Of a stretch of 64,000 nucleotides of DNA, positions 51,814 to 64,000 are shown one piece after another (position 1 is the stretch's first letter; every line of letters begins with the position of its first letter). Source of the DNA: Bacteroidota bacterium (GTDB lineage Bacteria > Bacteroidota > Bacteroidia > Bacteroidales > DTGW01). The DNA is taken from NCBI GenBank assembly GCA_029572965.1, contig JAKPQD010000164.1:1-64000 (forward strand), given 5' to 3'. The notes beneath the pieces are model-generated. The model was not told the DNA's origin. It did not search any database and saw nothing but the letters and a program-made list of their open reading frames with translations. The translations under genes and the position numbers were made by a program.

Positions 51814-54414
51814 ATGCGGATGAAAAGAAAAACATGCACATTATTAGCTTTAGGAATTTGTATGGGGGTGTGGGGCCAGATGATGCCTTTTCAGAATCCG
51901 GAGTTAAGTTCACAAGAACGGGCTCAGGACTTAATATCTCGTCTTACAATTGAAGAAAAAGTTACGCTGATGTGCGACCAGAGCGATGCAATACCTCGTT
52001 TGGACATCAAAAAATTCAACTGGTGGAGTGAAGCTTTACATGGGTATGCCAACAACGATAGTGTAACTGTGTTTCCTGAACCAATTGGTATGGCAGCCTC
52101 ATTCAATGATGAGTTGCTTTTTAAGATTTATGATGCTGTATCAGACGAAGGACGTGCCAAGTATCACCAATGGTTGCGCAGGGGCAATGAAAATAAGCGT
52201 TTTTTGAGCCTTTCGGTATGGACACCGAATGTAAATATATTTCGTGATCCGCGTTGGGGTCGTGGCCAGGAGACCTATGGAGAAGACCCTTATCTTACTT
52301 CCCGTATGGGCGTTCAGGTAGTTAAAGGGCTACAGGGGCCTGCTGATGCTAAGTATAAAAAACTCCTTGCTTGTGCCAAGCATTATGCAGTGCATTCGGG
52401 TCCTGAATGGAGCCGTCATCAACTAAACCTTAATAATGTTGATCCTCGCGATTTGTATGAAACCTATTTGCCTGCATTTAAAGCATTGGTGCAGGACGCT
52501 GATGTCCGTCAGGTAATGTGTGCTTATCAACGTTTGGATGATGAACCTTGCTGCGGAAATACAAGGCTTTTGCAACGTATTTTGCGCGAAGAGTGGGGCT
52601 TTAAGCATATTGTAGTTTCTGATTGTGGTGCTATAACCGACTTTTTTACCAGTCACAAAGTGTCATCAACTCCTGTACATGCTGCATCTAAAGGGGTATT
52701 GGCAGGAACAGATGTTGAATGCGTGTGGGAAAATTACCCGTACAAAACCCTTCCCGATGGAGTTAAACGAGGGTTACTTAAAGAAGAGGATGTTGATAAA
52801 AGCTTGATGTGTGTATTGGTTGGTCGGTTTGAACTGGGTGATTTTGATGATGACAAGTTAGTGCCTTGGGCGCAAATCCCTGCTTCTGTTCTTAACTGCG
52901 AAAAGCATAAAAAGCTTGCTTATGAAATGGCACAGCAGTCAATGACATTGTTGCAAAATAAAAAGAACATCCTGCCATTGTCAAAAACGTCAGGGAGAAT
53001 AGCTGTTATTGGCCCTAATGCAAATGATAAAGTAATGCTGTGGGGAAATTATAATGGTACGCCAATTGAAACAGTTACTATCCTTGATGGTATAAAAACA
53101 AAGCTTTCGGATAAAAAGGTTTTTTATGATAAAGGTTGTGACCTTGTAGAAGATAAAGTAACAGACAGCTATTTTGGACAACTATCGTTTGAGGGTAAAA
53201 AAGGCTTTAAAGTAACATATTGGAACAACCCTGAAATGAAGGGTGATGCTGTTATAACTCAGTATATCACCGATCCGATAAAAAAAACAACTGCAGGGCA
53301 GCACGAATTTGCTTCGGGGGTAAAACTTGAAGGTTTTTCGGCTTTATTTGAAGCTGAATTTGTGCCCAAAGTATCTGAAGAGTTGATTTTTAAAGGTGGG
53401 GCAACCGGTTTTTTTGAACTGGTTGTAAATGGCGATACTCTCAAGAGATACCACAACTGGAGAACTTTACCTTCACGGATCCCATTGAAGGTTGAAGCCG
53501 GGAAAAAATACAATATTAAAATTAGCTATGCCCAGCTCAACAATTGGCAGGCCAATATTGAGCTTGACTTTGGCAAAGAAGTAGATGTTGACTATACTGG
53601 ACTTATCAATAAACTTAAGGGAATAGAAACTGTTGTGTTTGTTGGAGGCCTCTCTGGTAATCTCGAAGGTGAAGAAATGCCTGTGTCTTATCCGGGTTTC
53701 AAAGGGGGCGACCGTACCAATATTGAGCTGCCTTTGGTACAACGCAACTGCTTGAAAGCCTTGAAACAGGCTGGTAAAAAAGTTGTTTTTGTCAATTGTT
53801 CCGGTTCGGCCATAGCGTTGACCCCTGAAACCGAAAGCTGTGATGCGATTTTGCAGGCATGGTATGCCGGAGAGTTAGGAGGAATGGCTGTTGCCGATGT
53901 CTTATTTGGAGATTACAACCCCTCCGGGAAGTTGCCTATTACATTTTATAAAAGCTCTGATCAATTAAAGGATTTTGAAGACTATTCGATGAAAGGCCGC
54001 ACGTACCGATTTATGGACGATGCATTGTTCCCTTTTGGCTATGGGCTGAGCTATACCACATTCTCGATTGGAAACGCAAAGCTTAACAAAACATCTTTAA
54101 ATAAAGGTGATTCACTTGTTCTTAATATTCCTGTTATCAATGCCGGAAAAAGAAACGGGACTGAGATTGTCCAGGTATATGTTCGCAAGGTAAATGATAC
54201 AGATGGCCCCTTAAAAACACTGAAAGGCTTTAAAAGATTGAATGTATCTGCCGGGAAGACTGCTCAGGCTGTTATTTGCCTGCCATACAATTCATTTGAG
54301 TTTTACGACCGTACAACTGGCAAAATGACTGTTGCTGCTGGTGAGTATGAAGTTTTCTACGGAAACAGCTCTGATAAAAAGGATTTGAAAACTGTAAAAA
54401 TTACTGTTCAATAA
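51814..54414 (+). CDS. GH3 beta-xylosidase-type enzyme with PA14 insert
   Basis: An 866-residue protein with a signal peptide (1-22), GH3 N-terminal barrel (~25-370), GH3 C-terminal domain (~385-740) interrupted by a PA14 module (~455-590, FKVTYWNNPEMKG, FKGGATGFFELVVNGD) and a fibronectin-like C-terminal domain (~750-866). The barrel has NWWSEALHGYAN, PRWGRGQETYGEDPYLTS, LLACAKHYAVHSGPE and the nucleophile Asp270 in VVSDCGAITDF. PA14-containing GH3 enzymes are typically exo-acting beta-xylosidases or beta-glucosidases; the context supports xylo-oligosaccharides. No sorting domain, so it is probably periplasmic. The esterase block follows 22 bases later. Confidence 0.93.
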   Translation: MRMKRKTCTLLALGICMGVWGQMMPFQNPELSSQERAQDLISRLTIEEKVTLMCDQSDAIPRLDIKKFNWWSEALHGYANNDSVTVFPEPIGMAASFNDELLFKIYDAVSDEGRAKYHQWLRRGNENKRFLSLSVWTPNVNIFRDPRWGRGQETYGEDPYLTSRMGVQVVKGLQGPADAKYKKLLACAKHYAVHSGPEWSRHQLNLNNVDPRDLYETYLPAFKALVQDADVRQVMCAYQRLDDEPCCGNTRLLQRILREEWGFKHIVVSDCGAITDFFTSHKVSSTPVHAASKGVLAGTDVECVWENYPYKTLPDGVKRGLLKEEDVDKSLMCVLVGRFELGDFDDDKLVPWAQIPASVLNCEKHKKLAYEMAQQSMTLLQNKKNILPLSKTSGRIAVIGPNANDKVMLWGNYNGTPIETVTILDGIKTKLSDKKVFYDKGCDLVEDKVTDSYFGQLSFEGKKGFKVTYWNNPEMKGDAVITQYITDPIKKTTAGQHEFASGVKLEGFSALFEAEFVPKVSEELIFKGGATGFFELVVNGDTLKRYHNWRTLPSRIPLKVEAGKKYNIKISYAQLNNWQANIELDFGKEVDVDYTGLINKLKGIETVVFVGGLSGNLEGEEMPVSYPGFKGGDRTNIELPLVQRNCLKALKQAGKKVVFVNCSGSAIALTPETESCDAILQAWYAGELGGMAVADVLFGDYNPSGKLPITFYKSSDQLKDFEDYSMKGRTYRFMDDALFPFGYGLSYTTFSIGNAKLNKTSLNKGDSLVLNIPVINAGKRNGTEIVQVYVRKVNDTDGPLKTLKGFKRLNVSAGKTAQAVICLPYNSFEFYDRTTGKMTVAAGEYEVFYGNSSDKKDLKTVKITVQ

Positions 54415-54424
54415 AAACTTATAA

Positions 54425-55579
<1,155 letters not shown>

Positions 55580-55614
55580 GGATTGAGAGTATTAATTTTT
55601 TGGTAATGAGCCGA

Positions 55615-55647
55615 AGGCTTTCCAGTTTTCAAAAACCTGGAAAGCCT
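55615..55647. other. Hairpin between esterases 1 and 2
   Basis: AGGCTTTCCAG (55615-55625) and CTGGAAAGCCT (55637-55647) form a perfect 11-base stem, not followed by a T run. It may be a weak terminator or mRNA processing site; a small second stem GCTG/CAGC follows. Confidence 0.5.
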
Positions 55648-55690
55648 AAGCTGCTAAATCAGCAATTTTGACCCAAGACCATTTTTTTAA

Positions 55691-56866
<1,176 letters not shown>

Positions 56867-56895
56867 ATTTTCAAAATTTTGAACAGTTGAAGTTT

Positions 56896-58059
56896 ATGAA
56901 ATTTTTAGCCATCAGGAATTACTTAGCTTTTACTATTTTGACTTTGTTGCTTTGTTCGATGGGCATTGCCAAAGCTCAGTTGAAAGAAAACTCAGTTGCG
57001 GCAACAACAAACATTGCTCAAAACCTGTGTCCTTGTATTATGCCCGATAACAGTGTTTTTTTTCAGGTAAAAGCTCCCAACGCCCAAAAAGTACAGATTG
57101 ATTTGGGGAAAAAGTATGATATGGTGAAAGCTACTAATGGCGTTTGGTCTGTTCGTACAGAGCCTGTGGTACCTGGTTTTCACTACTATTTTTTGGTGAT
57201 TGATGATGTCCCTGTTGCTGACCCTGCAAGCCAATCGTTCTATGGAACAGGGAAGATGACGAGTGCAATTGATATTCCTGAAAAAGGTATAGATTTTTAT
57301 GACATAAAGGATGTCCCACATGGTTCAATTAGTTCAAAATACTATTATTCTAAAGTAGATAATTGCTGGAAGAGGCTTTTTGTTTATACCCCTCCCGGAT
57401 ATGACCAAAATACCAATATGAAGTATCCGGTAATATATATTCAGCACGGTGGTGGGGAAGATGAAACCGGTTGGGCAATACAGGGCAAAACCGACCTTAT
57501 TCTTGATAACTTAATTGCCGGTAAAAAAGCTAAACCTATGATAATTGTAATGGCTAACGGAAACTCAAGGGCAGGAATTGGAGGCTATACAAGTGAAGCA
57601 ATGGCAAGGTTTAAAAAGGAGATGACTCAAAATATTGTCCCGTTTGTAGATGAAAACTACAGAACATTGGCTGATGCTAAAAATCGTGCTATTTGTGGAT
57701 TATCTATGGGAGGTGGACAATCGTTTTATGTTGGACTTCAAAGCCTTGAATATTTTAGTTCGGTTGGGATATTCAGTTCGGGAATTTTTGGGGGTATTCG
57801 TAATCCTTCAGGCAAAGAGTTTAATGCTGAAACGGAAATACCCGGTTTGTTGTCAAAATCGGATGAATTCAACGCAAAGCTTGATTTGTTTTATATATCC
57901 TGTGGAGAACAAGACCCCAGAATTGAATTTACAAAGAAAGCGGTGGATGTTATGAAAAAAAATGGATTAGAAGTTGAATTCAATTCTTTTCCTGGTGATC
58001 ATGAATGGCAAGTATGGAGAAAATCCTTACATGATTTTGCTTCCAGAGTTTTTAAATAG
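56896..58059 (+). CDS. CE1-type esterase 3 with CBM48-like N-terminal domain
   Basis: The ATG at 56896 (MKFLAIRNYLAF) is used; a TTG at 56887 is less plausible. The 387-residue protein has a signal peptide (~1-27), the N-terminal domain with FFQVKAPNAQKVQIDLG, FVYTPPGYDQN, VIYIQHGGGEDETGWAIQG, the nucleophile Ser of ICGLSMGGGQS and His in FPGDHEWQVWRKSL. The His motif (DHEW in place of AHE) separates it from esterases 1 and 2. It follows esterase 2 by 29 bases. Confidence 0.88.
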   Translation: MKFLAIRNYLAFTILTLLLCSMGIAKAQLKENSVAATTNIAQNLCPCIMPDNSVFFQVKAPNAQKVQIDLGKKYDMVKATNGVWSVRTEPVVPGFHYYFLVIDDVPVADPASQSFYGTGKMTSAIDIPEKGIDFYDIKDVPHGSISSKYYYSKVDNCWKRLFVYTPPGYDQNTNMKYPVIYIQHGGGEDETGWAIQGKTDLILDNLIAGKKAKPMIIVMANGNSRAGIGGYTSEAMARFKKEMTQNIVPFVDENYRTLADAKNRAICGLSMGGGQSFYVGLQSLEYFSSVGIFSSGIFGGIRNPSGKEFNAETEIPGLLSKSDEFNAKLDLFYISCGEQDPRIEFTKKAVDVMKKNGLEVEFNSFPGDHEWQVWRKSLHDFASRVFK

Positions 58060-58078
58060 CATTATTTAAATATAATAA

Positions 58079-59302
<1,224 letters not shown>

Positions 59303-59304
59303 TC

Positions 59305-60867
59305 ATGAAGCAAATAAACTTGTTAGTGGCTGCATTTGTCTTGTTTGGTATTGTAGCCTGTAAAAAACAAATCACCGGGCAGGTGGAAGTGGAAGGCGGG
59401 ATTATCCAGGGTATAGTTACTGAGGATTTGACCATCTTTAAAGGGGTACCTTTTGCAGCTCCCCCGGTTGGCGATTTGCGTTGGAAAGCTCCACAGCCTG
59501 TTGTAAAATGGGAAGGCGTAAAACAAACTACCGAATTTGCCCCGGCTCCAATGCAAGGTGGTAACCCTGTTTCGGGCAAAAGTGAAGACTGTCTGTATTT
59601 GAATATATGGACTCCGGCCAAATCTGTCGATGAAAAATTGCCTGTTTTGGTATGGATTTACGGCGGAGGTTTCAGTTTTGGCTCTACCTCAGATCCGGTA
59701 CATAATGGAGAACATTTGGCACGAAAAGGAGTTGTAGTCGTAAGCATAGCATACAGGGTAGGGCAGTTGGGTTTTTTAGCTCATCCCGAGTTGAGTGCCG
59801 AAAATCCTGAAAAAGTTTCGGGAAACTATGGTTTGCTTGACCAAATAGCCGGTTTGCAATGGATACAACGCAATATTGCTGCTTTTGGAGGTGACCCCGA
59901 AAAAGTGACCATCTTTGGGGAGTCTGCCGGAGCTATCTCGGTAAGTATGCTTTGTGCTTCGCCTTTAGCAAAAGGATTGTTTAGGGGGGCTATTTCGCAA
60001 AGCGGTGGCTCTTTTGGCCCTACAAGGCCTACAACTTACCCGGGCGAGAATATGAAAACCCTTAAACAGGCTGAAAAAGAAGCTGAAAGCTATCTTCAAA
60101 TGGCCGGGGTTAAAACCATCGCTGAGTTACGAAAGATAGAAGCAGATAAATTGCCTGCAGGATGGGGGATGCCCGGAGCATGGCCTATTGTTGACGGCTA
60201 TGTAATTCCCGACGACCAATATAAACTTTATGAAAGTGGCAAATACAATGATGTTGCAGTATTAATTGGTTACAATTCTGATGAAGGGTTGAGCTTTCCG
60301 ACCGGACGCACACCTGAAGAGTTTGTCTCTAATGTAAAAATGCGTTTTGGGCCTTTTGCCGACAGCCTTTTACAAGCTTATCCGCTTGAAAAGAATGCAA
60401 TTGCCCGGAGCGCCCGCAACCTGATGCGCGATGCTGCCTTTGGCTGGCATACCTGGAGCTGGGCAAGGCTTCAGTCTCAAACAGGAAAGTCAAAGGTTTT
60501 CTATTACTATTTTGACCAACATCCTGTACGTCCCGAAGGTTCGCCTCAGGCCGACCATGGCACACCACACGGAGTGGACGTTCCTTACGTATTTATGAAT
60601 TTAGATACAGCCAATCAGGGTGTTACCAAGTCTGACATTGAGATATCCCAGATTATGGGTACTTATTGGACCAATTTTGCCAAATATGGCGACCCAAATG
60701 GAGATGGAGTTGCCCAATGGCCTGCATTTTCGGCTAACAATCCTCAGGTTATGTATTTAGGCCCCAATACTTTCATAGGTAAAGTGCCTGATGAAAAGGC
60801 CTTACAGGTGTTGGATGGCTATTTTGCATGGAGAAGGTCTCCTGAAGGAGTGGCCTGGGCTAAATAA
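59305..60867 (+). CDS. Type-B carboxylesterase lipoprotein
   Basis: A 520-residue esterase with a lipobox at Cys19 (GIVACKK). The landmarks are EDCLYLNIWTPA, VWIYGGGFSFGS, the nucleophile Ser in VTIFGESAGAISVSM near residue 208, YNSDEGLSFP, and His near 422 in GTPHGVDVPYVF. These are features of COesterase family (PF00135-type) enzymes, which in xylan loci have been suggested to remove acetyl, glucuronoyl or hydroxycinnamoyl esters. It lies 2 bases after esterase 4 and 30 bases before the CE6-like gene. Confidence 0.9.
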   Translation: MKQINLLVAAFVLFGIVACKKQITGQVEVEGGIIQGIVTEDLTIFKGVPFAAPPVGDLRWKAPQPVVKWEGVKQTTEFAPAPMQGGNPVSGKSEDCLYLNIWTPAKSVDEKLPVLVWIYGGGFSFGSTSDPVHNGEHLARKGVVVVSIAYRVGQLGFLAHPELSAENPEKVSGNYGLLDQIAGLQWIQRNIAAFGGDPEKVTIFGESAGAISVSMLCASPLAKGLFRGAISQSGGSFGPTRPTTYPGENMKTLKQAEKEAESYLQMAGVKTIAELRKIEADKLPAGWGMPGAWPIVDGYVIPDDQYKLYESGKYNDVAVLIGYNSDEGLSFPTGRTPEEFVSNVKMRFGPFADSLLQAYPLEKNAIARSARNLMRDAAFGWHTWSWARLQSQTGKSKVFYYYFDQHPVRPEGSPQADHGTPHGVDVPYVFMNLDTANQGVTKSDIEISQIMGTYWTNFAKYGDPNGDGVAQWPAFSANNPQVMYLGPNTFIGKVPDEKALQVLDGYFAWRRSPEGVAWAK

Positions 60868-60888
60868 GTGTTAAACGTTAAATAATAA

Positions 60889-61734
<846 letters not shown>

Positions 61735-61760
61735 AGGGTTTTTAATAAAAATAAAGAAAA

Positions 61761-63131
61761 ATGAAGAAATTGTTATTGTCTTTTGCTTTTGTTGGTTTGT
61801 GTGGTTTTGTTGGGGCTCAAAAGCCTATTGTACAAACATATTTTACCGCCGACCCGGCGCCAATGGTTTACAACGACACAGTCTATTTATATACCTCGCA
61901 TGATGAAGATTCTACGGTGAATAATTTTTTTACAATGTACGATTGGCGTTGCTATTCCTCGACCGATATGGTTAACTGGACAGATCATGGGGCAGTAGCT
62001 TCGCTGAAAAACATTGCCTGGTTTGATAAAAACAATGGGGCATGGGCTCCCCAATGCATTGCCCGTAATGGCAAGTTTTACTTATATGTACCTATTCATG
62101 GTGGTGGAATATCAGTATTGGTAGGTGATTCGCCGACAGGCCCTTTTCGTGATGTGCTTGGTAAGCGCCTGATAGATAGCGAGCATATTTGGAACGATAT
62201 TGACCCTACCATATTTGTTGATGATGATGGCCAAGCCTATTTATATTGGGGAAATCCTGTGCTTCGCTATGTAAAGCTCAATAATGATATGATTTCTTAT
62301 GATAAAAGCATTGGGAAAAATGGCATTGTTTCATTAGAAATGACTGGTGAAGCTTTTGGAGAGGCTGTTGACCGTGATGGGAAACCTCGCACAAAATATG
62401 TCGAAGGCCCTTGGTTTTACAAACGAAATGGCATTTACTACATGGTTTATGCTGCTGCCGGAATACCCGAATATATTGCATATTCAACTGCAACATCGCC
62501 GGTAGGCCCTTGGACTTACAAGGGATTTATTATGGAAAGGGCTCCAAAGCTTGCTTTTACCAACCATTCTGGTATAATTGATTATAAAGGGAACTCTTAT
62601 TTCTTCTACCACAGCGAATCATTGACTGGTGGTGGTGGTTTCAGGCGTTCGGTTTGTTTGGAGCAGTTTAAGTACAATGCTGATGGTTCTATACCTCTTA
62701 TTGTGCCTACTGCAGAAGGCGTGAAAGAAAGCTTGTCGGCTTTAAACCCATATAAACGTGTAGAAGCAGAAACTATGGCTTGGTCAGAAGGCTTGAAAAC
62801 AGCAAAAGACAACAGTAAAGGTATTTATGTTACTAAAATCAACAATGGTGATTATATCAAGGTGAGTAGTGTAGATTTTGGAAAAGGGGCAACAACATTT
62901 GAAGCAAGCCTTGCTTCGGCTGCAAAAGGCGGACAAATCGAAATTCGCTTGAATAGCACCGATGGTGAACTGTTGGGTACTTTAGACGTAAAAAATACAA
63001 AGGGAGCGAATAACTGGGCTGTTCAATCTTGTAAAGTGAAGGCTGCAAAAGGTATTCATGATTTGTATTTGGTTTTCAAAGGCGGAGAAGGCGATTTGTT
63101 CAACTTCGACTGGTGGAAATTTTCAAAATAA
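61761..63131 (+). CDS. GH43 arabinofuranosidase/xylosidase with CBM6
   Basis: A 456-residue protein with a signal peptide (1-20), a five-bladed propeller GH43 domain (~22-325) and a CBM6 (~335-456, GIYVTKINNGDYIKVSSVDF, GANNWAVQS). The catalytic trio is Asp31 (DPAPMV), Asp148 (IDPTIFV) and Glu215 (VEGPWFY). The overall pattern resembles the GH43 subfamily with CBM6 found in arabinoxylan loci, which removes arabinofuranose or xylose; the choice is not decidable here. Confidence 0.91.
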   Translation: MKKLLLSFAFVGLCGFVGAQKPIVQTYFTADPAPMVYNDTVYLYTSHDEDSTVNNFFTMYDWRCYSSTDMVNWTDHGAVASLKNIAWFDKNNGAWAPQCIARNGKFYLYVPIHGGGISVLVGDSPTGPFRDVLGKRLIDSEHIWNDIDPTIFVDDDGQAYLYWGNPVLRYVKLNNDMISYDKSIGKNGIVSLEMTGEAFGEAVDRDGKPRTKYVEGPWFYKRNGIYYMVYAAAGIPEYIAYSTATSPVGPWTYKGFIMERAPKLAFTNHSGIIDYKGNSYFFYHSESLTGGGGFRRSVCLEQFKYNADGSIPLIVPTAEGVKESLSALNPYKRVEAETMAWSEGLKTAKDNSKGIYVTKINNGDYIKVSSVDFGKGATTFEASLASAAKGGQIEIRLNSTDGELLGTLDVKNTKGANNWAVQSCKVKAAKGIHDLYLVFKGGEGDLFNFDWWKFSK

Positions 63132-63177
63132 TAGAGATAGAAAATACATTGGAGGTAAAAAATAAAATATAGATAAA

Positions 63178-64000
63178 ATGGGACGCATTGGAAAGTTGAT
63201 GATGGTAGCAATCCTTATGATTGCTTTAAGTATGGCGGGAACGAATACTTTTTCAGCCCAAACCGTTTGGCTCGATGAGCTTGATTTGAGTGCAGCCACG
63301 CAAGGGTGGGGCGTTCCGATGAAAAATAGATCTATTGACAATAAAACGCTTACCATTGCTGGTAAAACCTTTGAAAGGGGCTTTGCAACACACTCGGTAA
63401 GCTCATTGTTGATTTTGCTTGAAGGAAAAGCCGTTTCTTTTTCTGCCAAAGTTGGTATTGACGATGAAGTTAAAGGGCATGATGCTGCTGCCGAATTTGA
63501 ATTGTATGGCGATGGTAAAAAGTTGTGGTCGAGCGGGCTTATGCGTGTTGGCGATACTGCCAGGGTATGTTCTGTAAACCTTACAGGTATTAAGAAATTC
63601 GAGTTGGTAGTAGCAGATGGCGGCAATGGTAATTATTACGACCATGCCGACTGGGTTGATGCCAGGTTTGAAGCCAAAGGTGTTACAACCTTTAAAACAT
63701 ACAACCCCGTAGCCAGTGAGCCTTATATTCTCACTCCCAAACCTTCGGATAAACCTCGCATCAATAGTGCAAAAGTTTTTGGAGTTCGCCCGGGGTCGCC
63801 GTTTCAATATCTTGTGGCTGCTACCGGCGACCGCCCAATGGTTTTTTCAGCTAAGGGTTTACCTGAAGGCCTGAAAATAGACCAAAATACAGGTTTGATT
63901 ACCGGGGTGCTCTCTAATGCCGGGACTTATATGGTTACCCTTGAGGCAAAGAATGCAAAAGGCAGGGCCGAGAAACAGTTGCGCATCGAGTGTGGCAACC
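63178..64000 (+). CDS. NPCBM protein, probable GH27 alpha-galactosidase (3' end missing)
   Basis: The ATG at 63178 begins a frame that is open to the right edge (274 codons). It codes for a signal peptide (1-28), an NPCBM-type domain (~29-175, TVWLDELDLSAATQGWGVPM, TFERGFATHSVSSLLILL, AEFELYGDGKKLWSSGLM) and a putative Ig-like domain (~205-274, FSAKGLPEGLKIDQNTGLIT). The NPCBM plus Ig order is typical of Bacteroidota GH27 alpha-galactosidases and related enzymes, but the catalytic domain lies beyond the window. It is 46 bases after GH43, in the same operon. Confidence 0.8.
   Translation, partial: MGRIGKLMMVAILMIALSMAGTNTFSAQTVWLDELDLSAATQGWGVPMKNRSIDNKTLTIAGKTFERGFATHSVSSLLILLEGKAVSFSAKVGIDDEVKGHDAAAEFELYGDGKKLWSSGLMRVGDTARVCSVNLTGIKKFELVVADGGNGNYYDHADWVDARFEAKGVTTFKTYNPVASEPYILTPKPSDKPRINSAKVFGVRPGSPFQYLVAATGDRPMVFSAKGLPEGLKIDQNTGLITGVLSNAGTYMVTLEAKNAKGRAEKQLRIECGN

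Overview
The window is from the chromosome of a member of the Bacteroidota, with low-to-moderate GC. The evidence is a SusC/SusD pair, Por-type (type IX) secretion C-terminal sorting domains on three large proteins, promoters of the TAnnTTTG type, a HisB and a HisIE fusion, and Bacteroidota-style CAZyme modules (CBM6, NPCBM, PA14 and malectin inserts). Type IX sorting domains argue against the genus Bacteroides itself; a Dysgonomonas-, Paludibacter- or Prolixibacter-like organism is plausible, but the genus cannot be fixed from sequence reading alone.

Layout. (1) 1-5.9 kb: the 3' end of a secreted PKD-repeat protein, a YjbQ-family protein, and a minus-strand group (unknown CxxC protein, DJ-1/PfpI protein, alpha/beta hydrolase, galE). 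(2) 6.0-17.4 kb: a divergently arranged sugar catabolic locus around a LacI regulator. The minus-strand operon encodes an aldo/keto reductase, a FucP-type importer, a GH29 enzyme, an aldose mutarotase, a zinc alcohol dehydrogenase and an amidohydrolase lactonase. The plus-strand operon encodes LacI, UxaB and UxaA. Read as a pathway it converts L-galactose through lactone, L-galactonate, D-tagaturonate and D-altronate to 2-keto-3-deoxygluconate. (3) 18.5-28.1 kb: the histidine operon hisG-D-C-B-purU-H-A-F-lnb-IE, preceded by a histidine-rich leader peptide and mutually exclusive RNA hairpins that look like a classical attenuator. purU and an Lnb-type lipoprotein acyltransferase gene are embedded in the operon. 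(4) 28.1-37.4 kb: phosphofructokinase, Maf, a four-helix-bundle protein, an isolated hypB with a long His tract, an ACE-like metallopeptidase, a polyphosphate-glucokinase-like ROK kinase and a large ABCG-type transporter. (5) 37.6-42.3 kb: a secreted multi-domain GH5 enzyme and two LPP20-like envelope proteins. (6) 42.3-64 kb: a 1.1 kb regulatory intergenic region, then an esterase-rich xylan utilisation locus: susC, susD, GH10, GH3, four tandem CE1-type esterases, a type-B carboxylesterase, a CE6/SASA esterase, GH43 and the start of an NPCBM protein that is probably a GH27.

The most interesting points are the complete L-galactose route beside a GH29 enzyme and its possible link to the xylan locus (complex cereal xylans carry L-galactose side groups), the his attenuator, the non-histidine genes inside the his operon, the two shared leader modules upstream of susC and GH10, a possible small RNA upstream of susC, and a malectin-like domain inserted inside the GH10 catalytic domain. 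No tRNA, rRNA, insertion sequence or CRISPR array was seen.
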